Below, piece by piece: positions 47,601-59,600 of a stretch of DNA of 64,000 nucleotides. Below the pieces are notes generated by a model. That model had not been told where the DNA came from and did not search any database. It worked only from the letters and a program-made list of their open reading frames with translations. Both the position numbers and the translations under genes were made by a program. The DNA comes from Terebella lapidaria. Taxonomy: Eukaryota; Annelida; Polychaeta; Terebellida; Terebellidae. The stretch's first letter is position 1; each line of letters begins with the position of its first letter. The stretch covers positions 11,989,177-12,053,176 of the forward strand of contig OX424566.1 in assembly GCA_949152475.1 (NCBI GenBank). Direction: 5' to 3'.

Positions 47601-50600
47601 GACCACCCACTGAGCCTGCCAAACAAGAGTCCGAGGGCAGTGATGCCTGATTAGCCAATCGTCCAGATACTGATACAGGACAATACCATTGCGATGAGCT
47701 AGTACCTGAAGCTCCCTCACGCACATGGTGAAAATCCAAGGGGCCGTGGACAGACCGAAAGGCAACGCCCGAAACTGCCAAACTTGGCCCCGATAGAAGA
47801 ATCTGAGGTACCTCCGAATGGACCGCCTCATCGGAACATGGAAGTACGCATCCTTCAGATCTATAGTTACCACCCACGCATTGAGGGGCATCGCCGAGCG
47901 AACAACCTCGGGTGTCTCCATCGTGAAGGTGGGTATGTGAAGGTAACGGTTGAGGGCCGAAAGGTCGATCACCGGCCTCCAACCGCCGGAAGCTTTGGGT
48001 ACCACAAACAGAATACTGTAAAATCCGGGGGAATGATCTGACACCGGTTCTACCGCTCTTTTGTCTATCATGGCGGAAATTTCGCTGACGAGCGCTTGAC
48101 GCCTTTCGGGATCGTGCGGAAGGGAAAAAAACCCTTGGAGAAAGCGTCAATGGGGGAAACTGAACAAACTTGAGGCCGAACCCCCGACGCAAGGTCGTGA
48201 CTATCCAGGGGCTGGCTCCCAGATCTCGCCAACGAAGCCAGAAATTGCTGAGACGCGCGCCTACAGGCTCGTCCGTACTCACGATATTTACGGAGCCTAT
48301 CGCGCCTGGTGACCCGACCATGCATGGAAGGTCCGGAGACAACAGCGAGGCACCTACCTGATTTCTTCTCCCCTGCCGGCTTGGCTGGGCTGGAGGGACG
48401 GCCTCGACCTCGGCCACCCCGACCACGTTGCCCCCCTCGCTGCGCGCCTGCAGGGGCCCCACGAAAGGGCTGCCCCAGAGCCTTACCCCGGCCACGACCT
48501 GACGAGGAAGCCCCACGACTCTGGTGAGATGGTTGCTGCTGCTGGGCGGGTTTCCGTTGCTGCTGCTGCGCAAGCATACGCGCCCAACGCTCCAGCGCCT
48601 GGGATTGACGGACCGAAGCATCAGAGGAGGCCTTCGCTCGTGCCCTATCCTCCTGCCGAGTCTTGACTTCCTCCAACTCCCGATGGACCCCCTCCGGAAA
48701 GAGGAAGGGAGAAGCAGGCCCTTCCGGCGGAAGTACAGGATGGAGTCTCAGGGACTGAACCAACTGGTCCGAGATCTTGAAGTCCGCCTTCTGCAAAATG
48801 GCATCTCTGCGCCATAACTCGGAGACCCACCACATGTGGGTATCGAGAGCCACCTTGTCAGCCACGGCTCGGCCTATCGATTGAATGAGGCTGATAGATC
48901 CATGGAGGGCCTCAGCGAGGTCGGACCTATCCAGCTGTTCATTGTTCAATACCTGGTCATGACAGGCCGTGAGGGCCAACGTAGAGCCATGCACCAGCCA
49001 ATCCATAGCTGAGTCTACGGCAACTCCCAAACGCAGCGACGCCTGCAGATCTGAAATCTGCGCCCACGGAAGGGAAATCGACTTCGGGACAGCGAACACA
49101 TCCTGCTCCTGAAGCCGCGAAGGCTCGACATCAAGCAAAGAGGAAGTGTAGAAATCCGTCACTCTGGGCCTTGAGGGATACGCGCCGACATGTGTGCGGT
49201 TCTTCTTAACCGTGTCCTCGATCCGCGAAGAAAACGAGTTCCGAACCCCAGGAGCCAGGGGGAAACCTAAGGGCATCTCTAGGAACCCTGGGCTGCTGTA
49301 GGTCCCGCTCAGTGAAGGACTTCGCCTTCTTCGCTGGAGGAGGGGAATCAGAACGTGGTTGAGGCCACTCCTCTCCAGACAACCGACGCACAAAATCCAA
49401 CTTGTCGGCCCATGGGCGCTTGAAGGGATTAGTAGGATCCTCCTCATCCGCCGACTGCGAGTCTTCCTCGCGCTGGCGCTTAGGTACCAGTAAACGAGAA
49501 GTGCTCGGCTGAGGTCCCTGTAAAGGAACAATGCCATCCTGCTGCACCGAAACGGGAACCACCTCAGAACCCTCCGAAGGAGAAGACGTAGCAAAAGCTG
49601 GCGGCTGACAACGCTGAACCTCTGGGACCCTAGGAGGCCGTGACAAAAGGCTCTCCAGCCTGCCCAAGAAGTCCTCCCGCATAGTAGCCATCTCCGTCCT
49701 AAACTCCTCCTTAGAGATATACGAAGGTGGGGATTCAGCTACAGAATGGTACACTGTGGAAGCCGGAGAAGGCTTAGAGACTGGTGCCGGCGGAGGCTTG
49801 GAAACTGTAGGCAACGGCGGAGGCTTGGAAATCGTCGGAGCAACCGAACCCGCACTCGAAGACGTAGGCAAGGAGTCAAAAATGAGGCCGGGGTCCGCCG
49901 GGACTTCGCCCTGCTCAAAATCCTCCGCAACCTGCGGAAAAAAGGTAGGCGTTAAGGAAAATGAAACAGACTTCTTCCATGAAACAGATTCTGAAGAAGT
50001 GCCGTCAGTTTTTGACAAGCCACCAGGAAACGGTTGTTTCACAATAACAGTAGGAGATAAAGGATAGCGTGGCCCTGATCCCATTCCCAACTTTGAACTA
50101 CGTACGGGCCGCGAATCCCGGGTTCCAGCAAGCACTGGAGGGCTCCCGGGAACCGGAAAACGGGTCCCAGGAACCGACAATTGGTCCCAGAAACCGACAA
50201 CCGTCAGAACCCCAAAGGAAAAGGCTGACGGAAACCCAGGAGCCGAAAAGCCCATACCCGTGCCACCTGCACGATCCACAGGGTCCTCGGAGCCTGTGGC
50301 ATCGGAAGGCCGCTGTTCACAATTTGAGACGTTAACAGAGTTGAACTCCCGGTTAAGGGACCCCGGGAGCCGCATCCGAACGGAGCTCAAAGCCGGAAAC
50401 CGAGGAATCAGAGGCATGTTGCAGCGTGAGACCTTGGAAACCTTTAGAATCCTTGGAATCTTGGAATCCTTTAGCCCTGGCGGAACAGGGCTAAAGGAAG
50501 ACGACATCAAACCCGGTGGCTGATGTAAAAAACTCACGGCACTAACAGTACAACCCTGGTTCCCGGGAACCGGCAAACCGGGTCCCGGGAACCGTGAAAA

Positions 50601-53600
50601 CGGCAAGCTGAAAGACAAAAACATGTCTAAACTTACAGCAGAAATGGTACGTAGTAGACGTAAATCCTGCTCCTCGCGCCTCTGCGCGCTCTGCTTGTAC
50701 CTCGACTTTTTACTAGAAGTAGCTGAGGGACTGAGAGGGGGGATAGGTTTAGCCAACCGTTCTAGTTGCACCTGGCGCAGACCGTTGAGATAATCTGACC
50801 AATCGTCTACTCCCCACGAAGCGCACATCCCGCAACAGGCAGTAGGTCGGCACAATTCTCTACACATCCAGCAATTATGATGTAGTTCCGACTTGGGGAG
50901 AAACTGCTGGCACCCAGCGCACTTCATCTGGAAAGATAGCACAAACCAATGTGCGATGGGCGATAATAGGGGAAGAAACAGTAACCTAAGAGGATTTACC
51001 AGTTCCTCCCAAAAACACTAAACTACACTACTCTAAACTACTGTAAACAGTACAATAAAGCAGTAAAATAATCCTGAGATCCAAAGATCCGAGAAAGTGA
51101 TGAGAAAACTCCAATTGAAAGCCAAGAAGCTTGTCCTTCCAACAAAGCAGGGACAAACGTAATGGCGGTTCTGGGGGAACAGTTTCCTCAGGAAAGATTT
51201 CTCAGTGACCACTGACTCGCTCAGGTTTCGTCAAGAAACCCTTATGAACGACCGAGTCTGAGGGGCATAGAACGACCAGTTTAAGAGAATGTGCCAATAA
51301 TTTTTTTATTGGCATTAATTTCCCTCTTATTTGAAAGCCAGGTAAGATTACCCAAAAGTGTTTATTATAGAGGTCAAAGTGTGGACATAAATATATGTAT
51401 TCTTGTGTGCAGAAACAAAAACCTGTAACTATAGTAATCATCGGTATCCTCACCAGAGTTCGTTGACGACACGAGTCAGGAGGGCGAAGGCGTTTCTCGA
51501 CAGCTTTTTCTTGTTGATATCGTTCATGCGGCTGAACCGGTTGTATCGGTAGATCAGTTTCTCGATCAGTTCGTGAGAGGTCATCATCGATCGATACGTC
51601 GTCAGAAATGCTTCTTGGTACATGAAATCTGGGAAGGCAGATCGGGAATATGACTTTATGAACAGGGCACACGGCAGGTTTAATTTGTGTTTGTTTGCTG
51701 AACATGCTGAATTGTAACATGGAAATTTTCAAGGACGTTTTTGTAAGGGACCATCATCATCAGCATAGAATCCACAGACCTCGTTTTCCGGTGGTTGTAG
51801 CGTGTACGATGAGCGCATCTATCGAGCCACCTCTTAGATCTGGACCATCGTCTTCCTGTACAGAAGCAATAAAACAAATAGCATAATGGCTGATAAGCTC
51901 TAATGTTGACATAAAAGTCATGGGGTGAATTCTTTGCTAAATTGGCCACCTCACAGCTATCAACAATATCAGAAGCTCATTTAAGCATAAGGATATCTGA
52001 TTGTAGAAGCAGAGAATCTCATTTCATAAATGCTTTGGAAAATTGAGAAGTCATGATTCAACTAATACTTAGAAATATATAACACAAAATATATAACACT
52101 GACGGGTTTCTTGCGGACGAGATATTGCGACACGTCAATTTCGTCTAGGATGGACCAGTCACTGTCTGAGAATGCCGAATCTGTATCCTTGGCAACGTCT
52201 TTCTTGGGGTCGGGTAGCTGGGAGGGAGGGGGTTCTGGGGGTGTTGGGGAGGTGATGAGGCCTGAGATGGGGGCTGACAACCGCTTCTCACTGTCAAACG
52301 GGAACAGTAATCATTCAAAGTAATTTCTCAGATTTTTTTTTTTTTGGTCATGTATTTATTATTATTTTATCTCGATTTATTTTTCTCGAAAAGTTATGTT
52401 CCTGGCAATATCATAACACTTACAGCAAACATTTTACAGTGAATGAATCGTTACCTGTGCAATATTCACACGTACATTGTAACCTTAACAAACCTGTCTG
52501 GACTGCGGACTGCCTCGCCGTCGTTCCTCTGAGATTTATCGTCCTCCTCGGCCGTTTCGCTCTGCGTTGAGGACGTCATCGCCGGGTCAGATTGACGTGA
52601 TGACACCCCAGAGCTTGACGATGTGTTACTCTGACGATAAAACATTGGATAGGACATTACCATACGCCAAGTTAAAGGTCTATGACAGTATGCAAATCGC
52701 ATACATATCAACTTTATATTTTCATCAGCATGACTACAGACGTTAAGATTGCCATGGAACATAGGTAATGACCTGCCATGAACACCTCAATGTTGATAGC
52801 AAAGCAAACACAAACTACCGCTACTCAAAAAGATACTTTAGTAGAGTAAAGAATGTAGGAAGCGTATATTGACAAGATTTTTTCCTACATATTTCTCACA
52901 CCACTCAAATAAACAGGTTACATTTATATAGCACAGATTTATATATACACAGATGACGTACAGTTCGTTGTTTGGCGGGCAGGTCTGGAAGCCCGGCTAG
53001 CCCGCTCTGTATGGCCTCCATGTCTGGTATGTAGTCGAGGGGGGTGGGGGTGGTCTGCGCCCCAGTGCCGTCCTCGCTGGAACTGCCGCTGACTATCGAC
53101 ATGACGTCCGACGAGCGATGGGTGTCGATCGATGACCCGCTAATCACGGAGAGGTGGTCCGACCCGAGCGAACGGTCGCGCAAGACTGCATCACGGGCTG
53201 AGTGAACGCTGAATGTGTTGGATCGCGGGTACATCGGCATGAACACCTGGGAGGGGAAAATGTTGCAAGAAAAAAATTCCTCAGTCATACATTCTCTGCC
53301 GAAGTATTATCAAATATGTTATGAACTTATTAAATGCAGAAATTAGGAATATATAATAGGTTATTACTTTTATGTAGCCTATTACTATCATGTAACCCAT
53401 GCAGTTACATGGCTTCTTGAAGTAACTCATTTGATGCTGTGACCATGCAAAGTGCACACTTTTCAACGGTGTTCAGTATTCTTATATTCTTACATTTCCC
53501 AAGACATTGTCAGACTAATTCCTATATATTTAAAGTTCTCCGAACTTGGTGATTTCGCTGACCTCCATCTGGTGTTGCTGCCACTGCTCCTGATAGAAGT

Positions 53601-56600
53601 GCATGGATCTGACGGAGCGGCGCGACAGCTCCTGGACGGACGGCGTGGCTGACTGTCCAAACATCTGCATGTACTCCTCCACTGTAACCATAGCAACCAG
53701 ATATATATACTCTAACTGTAGTACTGTCTAAATGAATGTTTCTACTGTAACCATAACAACAGAAAGCATCCAAACATTGCATGTACCTTCCCAACCGAGA
53801 GCAATTAAATGTATGGATGTTTGAAAACATATATTTGAACATGCATGAATCTGCCAATGCAATATACTGTAATCATAGCAACATAATCATGACTGATTCC
53901 GGCATGTAAGATCTAAATTTGCAAGGCTTCAGTATGAGTAGTCCAATCATTTTTTTATTGCAAAGGAGATCATATGCTCTGCTACATGTAATATAGGTCA
54001 TGCTACTATCCAGTCAATAGTATCATTAACAGGTTTTGACACACTACAGTTTTGCACACTTACCATGGCGTTTTTTAGGTGGAAGCGGGGGTGGGTCGCC
54101 CTCTCCGTCCCACTCCACTTCTTCTTCATCGTCATCGTCGTCCCCGGCAACAAACGTCTCCTTGACGTACCGCATCTGTACGCCGGATGAGACGGTGGCA
54201 GTCTGCGTCGTGTACTGGCGTCCGCCCGACACGACCTTCTTCACGTTGTGGTTCTTGGTCATCGCCGCCGATTTTGCGGCGTTCTGAACGAATCGCCGCC
54301 CCTGTTCGGTCGTCTCCGACTTGGCAGTGGCCACGGAGAACGCACTCGAAGACGTGACCGTCGTTGTAGATTGTGATTCGTTGTTGGCGTTCATCTCCAT
54401 GGACATGTTGTCGTAGAGGGAAGGAGTTCGGTTCCGCATGACGACAGTTTCTGAGGGTTTCCGAGTTTTTTCAGGTAGAGGCGGGGCTTCCCCATCTTTG
54501 GTCATTGACATTGAAAGACTTTGTTTGTTGTCATAGAAACTGGCAGTATTTAGACATGCTTTATTGTCGTATACACCGGTACTGTCTTCGTAACCTCGCT
54601 GAACAAAGTGACTGATTTGTTTTGATACTTGCGAAATTTGCTCCTGTGTTTTCTTCTGTTGAATTAAGTCCGACGGGGAGTCGAAAAAGACTTTACTGGG
54701 CATGGGGGTGGGGGTGGGTGTTTCTGAGGGGGTTGGGGTTGCTGACGATGTGGACAATGTATCGCAGGTTGACGAAGAGGTATCAGACAGATCCTTTCCC
54801 CAGTGATTGTCGTAATGTGACAATCGCTGGCCGAATTTCCCGACAATTGGGACCTGGAGGGCGGATGATCCTGACAATACTTGAGTTGTATGTACTCCAC
54901 CGTGCGACGGACGCTCATCTAATAAACCTTCTTCCGATGTCGCACTTGCCGCGGAACTGATGCTACTAGCTGGCGACGGACAGCGGACTGGTGACACATC
55001 GGTCGCCAAGTGTTTACTGGGTGAATGGTCCTGGGCGGGATTCGGAGAGGTGGCTTCGGCAAAAGGATCGCCCGTGTTGTCGTAGGAGGAGTGCGCCCGA
55101 GATTTACTTTTCTCCGGAAGTGGCGGAGGGACATCGGGTTTTGAGGTATTGGACATTGACGTGAAAACATCATCGTCATCAGCCTGACTCAACTTACTGG
55201 ACCTGAGTGAGGAAAATTCGGGATTGGTTTGATCAACAAGAACATTTTTCACAATGATTCTCATATTTCAATCTGCTTGAACTTTTGAATGGTTATTCAT
55301 TTTCAAACACCTTAGAATACAATTTTCTAATAGTACGCATTTATATGTTTCGAAAAATTTAATTGATTCTGTTACTACTAGCACTATCTTCCGGGGAAAA
55401 TGGCCGTCATTCTTTGCTTAAATGAGTGCTCTAACTTCACACAATTATCTCTAATTATTTTAGAATCATGCACCATTATTTTACCATTCAAAGTAAGTCT
55501 AACTCACATCCTGAGAGCATAGTTTGGTGGCAGTGGTGGCTTCGGCGGTGGTTTTCCCTCTACGACATCCTCCTCTGGTTGCCTAGCAACAGACGAGGCG
55601 CTGCGCTGGAGGATGGTTTTTCCCTCGTCAAGAAGTTTTAATTCCTGCGGTGTGAGGGGGGTGGGGTCAGGGACGGCTGGCGACCGGCTGAAAGAAAATC
55701 CAATTGGAAAACGAATTCCTCAAAGGAAACACCAGAATATCCATGGAAATAGCAAGAGCGCTATACATATAATTAAATTATCCGGTAAACTTCAATGAGC
55801 ATGAATTCCCCAAACAGATAAACTTGTGTTGGATAATCTCATCTACAATGTAGAGAACAGGGGATTTTCAAAATGCACTTCATTCAAAGGAGTAACATGC
55901 AATTATCACTGGAATATTAACTTCTGTAATGTAATCATGACCGTTAATCATTATTATATCGTATTACAACAGCAAAGTAAGAAGAAACCTTTCGGATGTG
56001 GTCTTTTTGCGATGTGTCGGTGGTCGTTGTAGTGTTTTGGACATGACTGCGGGGGGTGCCGTGTCCCCGGCCATTAGCTTCTCTTTGGAAAGTTTCAGCA
56101 ACTCCTGGCAAAAAATGATGTTCATACCGAAAATTAGTTTGATCCGATGATAAGAATGGTAGATAGATATACCATTGAGACTTGAGCAATTGTGAGAAAC
56201 GAAGTGTTTTCAAATGACTTGATCATGTCAAATAATCTGCATGCGTATTCATAAGAATAATTATTATCTAGATACTGAACGATATCCAAACGTTTTCAAT
56301 TTCATCATAGAAACTGAAGTAATATCCTATATTTGATCCGAAAAACAGATTAATTACTGTAAACGAAAGAACGTAACTCACCCTAACACCTTTCTCCAGT
56401 GGGTCTATAAGCTCCTGAACACGACCTTTGTCCGGGTTCTGGTCAACTTTGAGGAAGGACTGATCCGCCCACAGAATCAAGTTACCCAGCATCTCATACA
56501 CTTGGTTGTAGGTCGAAGTCAGAAGCGTGCTGTACAATAGATAGATATGGTGTGAATCCTGTATGATTTGAAAGACTGTGATATTTTTGATATTTTCATC

Positions 56601-59600
56601 TGCTTCAGAGGCTTCATTGAAATAATCGCAAAATTCGATGCCTGCAAATTGCTTTTAAATGTACTATGACGTGGAAGACTTTAAATAGATGTAGAAGCAT
56701 ACTGTAGTTTACAAATGAACATATTAAATGTGTTAAATGTCCGCAAATAAATGCATCAACTAGGGGCCAACTTGCAATATTGCATGTCCGGTCATTAGGC
56801 AAGACTATAGTCTAGATCATAGATATCCCATAATTTCACCAGACAGGACATGCCAATTTTTTTACACAATTAGTAAACATGTTTGGAGAGAATTAGCATT
56901 TAACATGGGCATATAACATTTGAATTTTTGCAATTTCCTTCAACAAAGACCTTACACTTCTTTTGTAGTCAGTGCACATCGCACAATAAGTAACCAAAAT
57001 TACTTCACGACATTCCATAATATTGAAGTCCTTCTTAAAGTCCTTCTTTTTATGTACTAAGACAGTACTCAGGTATTATCATGTTGATATACATATATAT
57101 TATATGTAGTCACAGACCTTTCCTGATTGAGGAAATGTTTGCTGATGGACTGTTGAAGCTCCGTAACCGACTCCAAGACGATGTTGGTTGCCCCTGACAA
57201 CTGCTCGGCAACACCCTTGTTGACCACATCTCGGAGATATTTGATCGCGCTGAACACTTTGATACCATCTTGGTCCAGCCGCTCGGCATCCTAGGAAATA
57301 AATACATGTATCGCTGAGCGTTTTTCGAAAAGTCTATGAGGTATTCATGAAATTATATGAAGTTTTAATCACTATTTATGTTATTATAATCACTTAGAAT
57401 TTCAGAACTTTTTTTTCAGTCTTGGTCATGTTTTGGTACTACTGATCACATCAAGACAATGTCATGATATTATGAGTAACTCGTCATGATTATTTCATTT
57501 ACGATCATCTCAATCTACTCAATATGACAAATGCTTTTAAATGAGCCGATGACAATAATGTCATAACCACTATCATATTAGTTTACACACTTTCAAGTTC
57601 GTGATTTGTGGTGTTGTGTAAGATCATGAACATATCCGAATATGTCACGATAACTCATGAATATTTATTACTTAGGCTGAGCATGCTGAATGAGGTGATG
57701 TAATTCGGTATCGTGATCATGATGATGAGATCTGGCGGCGCCATGCAATACCAAATAATTTCATGCTGAAAACATCATTGCTGTATTTTCATCAACATTA
57801 CATTGAGTACATCTATGTGTGTTATAAAAATCCTTAAATTCACTTTTGAGCGACTGGTGAACTTACAAAGTATAATGGCATTAATGATGTTAGAATAAAC
57901 ATCAGTAATGAATTTTAGTAATGACTCTCGGTTATATCACTATTTACTTTAGAAAATTCCGTGTTCACATAGTTTACAAATTGATCGCGTTATGGACTCG
58001 AACAATTTGATCTCAACTTAAAGCTGTGTATTACAGGCGTTCCGAGTTGCCCATGCTGAAGACATAAATTGGAATTATTATAAAACAATATTCAACAACA
58101 GTTTCAACCGTATCATTTACCATGTTTACAAGTATCATCAATATTACTCTCAGCTGTTTAAGCCTGTATGCATGGTATGTAAATCGTGTACCTTGCGATT
58201 CTGTTTCAGCTGAGCAAAATCATTTCTGCCCAGTGTTCCCGGATAGACGAACATATCCGTGACGTTGTTCATCAAACCCTTCATTCCCGTGTATCCTTCT
58301 GAACACATTCTCACAAGCGCGAGAGAAAAAAATCCCTTCACAAAATAATGAAACTAGTTTGCAACTTTCCCATAGATATCAGATTTGTGCAGTTTCCTCT
58401 GGTAAACGCACATTCACAGCAAACAGAGCCTGTATTATGTCATGTGTGCAGTTTCCAGGCCGTTTTTTTTCCCCCTTCAATATGATACTTCCTTGCTTTT
58501 CACTACACTCCAGCTACATATTGTAAGCTACCACATGTAAGCTGAAAATGCATGGTAGAGCTTATGGTCCGTAGATGCTTCCCGAGATGCAACGAGTACA
58601 ACATCTGTTCATCTGCGTTTGCCGCGCAATATCATACTATGTACTACGTGAAACACAAGTATAGGTTCAGTATGAATAGGGAGGGCCGAGGCATTAGTCC
58701 AAAACGATTTTGTTTTGAGTCATGTGTTCGGCCTATGTCTGCCTGTGTGAGGTATGTCAAAATTTGCTTCCAGTTAGAAATTTGCTTTGCACCCACGAAA
58801 AAAACAGTTGGTTTTTTGTCGGTACGCCGCCAGGTCCAATTTCTCAAAGCCTATTGTTCTATTCCACATAGAAGTCTTACTGTAGCATACACTATATGTG
58901 CTATGTTCCAAATAATACTTGTATTAATCACAGTGAACTGCTATTACATATATACGTGTGGGTTTTTTTCCACCCCGAATTTTGTATGTGCATGGTAATT
59001 TGATATCACAAATATTAAGCAAATCCTAGTCCATGTTTTGCAGTCCGAAAACAACAACATATTATATCCTGCTTGGGTCTAAACATTGATTATTTTGCTA
59101 CAAATGGATTTACAACACTGACACCAATTTCCACCAGTCCTTCTCCCCCCCCCCCCCCCCACCCCACACACACACCCATACTTTCCAAACCGTTTGTCAC
59201 CAATCCTGTTTCTAACATCATTTATAAGTACGATACACCACTATATGCACTGGAACCCTCATAAGTACATTTAGGACTGCGTGTTATACAGCTAGGCCGA
59301 GCAAACTTAATTAGCGATTAGTAATAAGGCCAGGCATAAATGTGTCACAGAAATTACACATTGGAATGGAAATGAAAATGTGAATTTATAGTGATATTAC
59401 ATACATATACACAACGTATACAAATTCTTCTGAACTCAAAATTTCAACCATCTTTCGAAGCATATCCAATTTATAATTTTTATCCATTGTTAATAACAAT
59501 TTGTTCTAGCAATTTTCTTTTGCATTATCTGCATATTTATGTCTATGATTTTGCTTATATTATAATTTATATTAAATATTTATTTCTGCCCAGAATGATA

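Larger units (their letters stand above)
42327..51392 (-). mobile_element. DIRS-type tyrosine-recombinase retroelement (fossil), split by copy C
   Basis: The unit has inverted terminal repeats of about 230-250 bp. The right one is about 51147-51392. The left one is 42327-42442 plus about 44681-44832, split by the insertion at 42443-44680. An internal complementary region (about 44867-44968) joins the complement of the left end (gtaagtgtgtaataaatact) to that of the right end (tatttatgtccacac). That arrangement is diagnostic of DIRS elements, which integrate as circles without an integrase. Without the insertion it is about 6.8 kb, usual for the family. Long overlapping frames and well-matched terminal repeats suggest a fairly young copy that looks nearly whole apart from the insertion. 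It lies in the large RAPGEF1 intron in the same direction as the gene. Confidence 0.86.

Noticed and set aside
58552-58998. 148-codon plus-strand frame in RAPGEF1 intron 1
   Set aside because: Cysteine- and aromatic-rich low-likelihood peptide without splice sites, conserved motifs or promoter.
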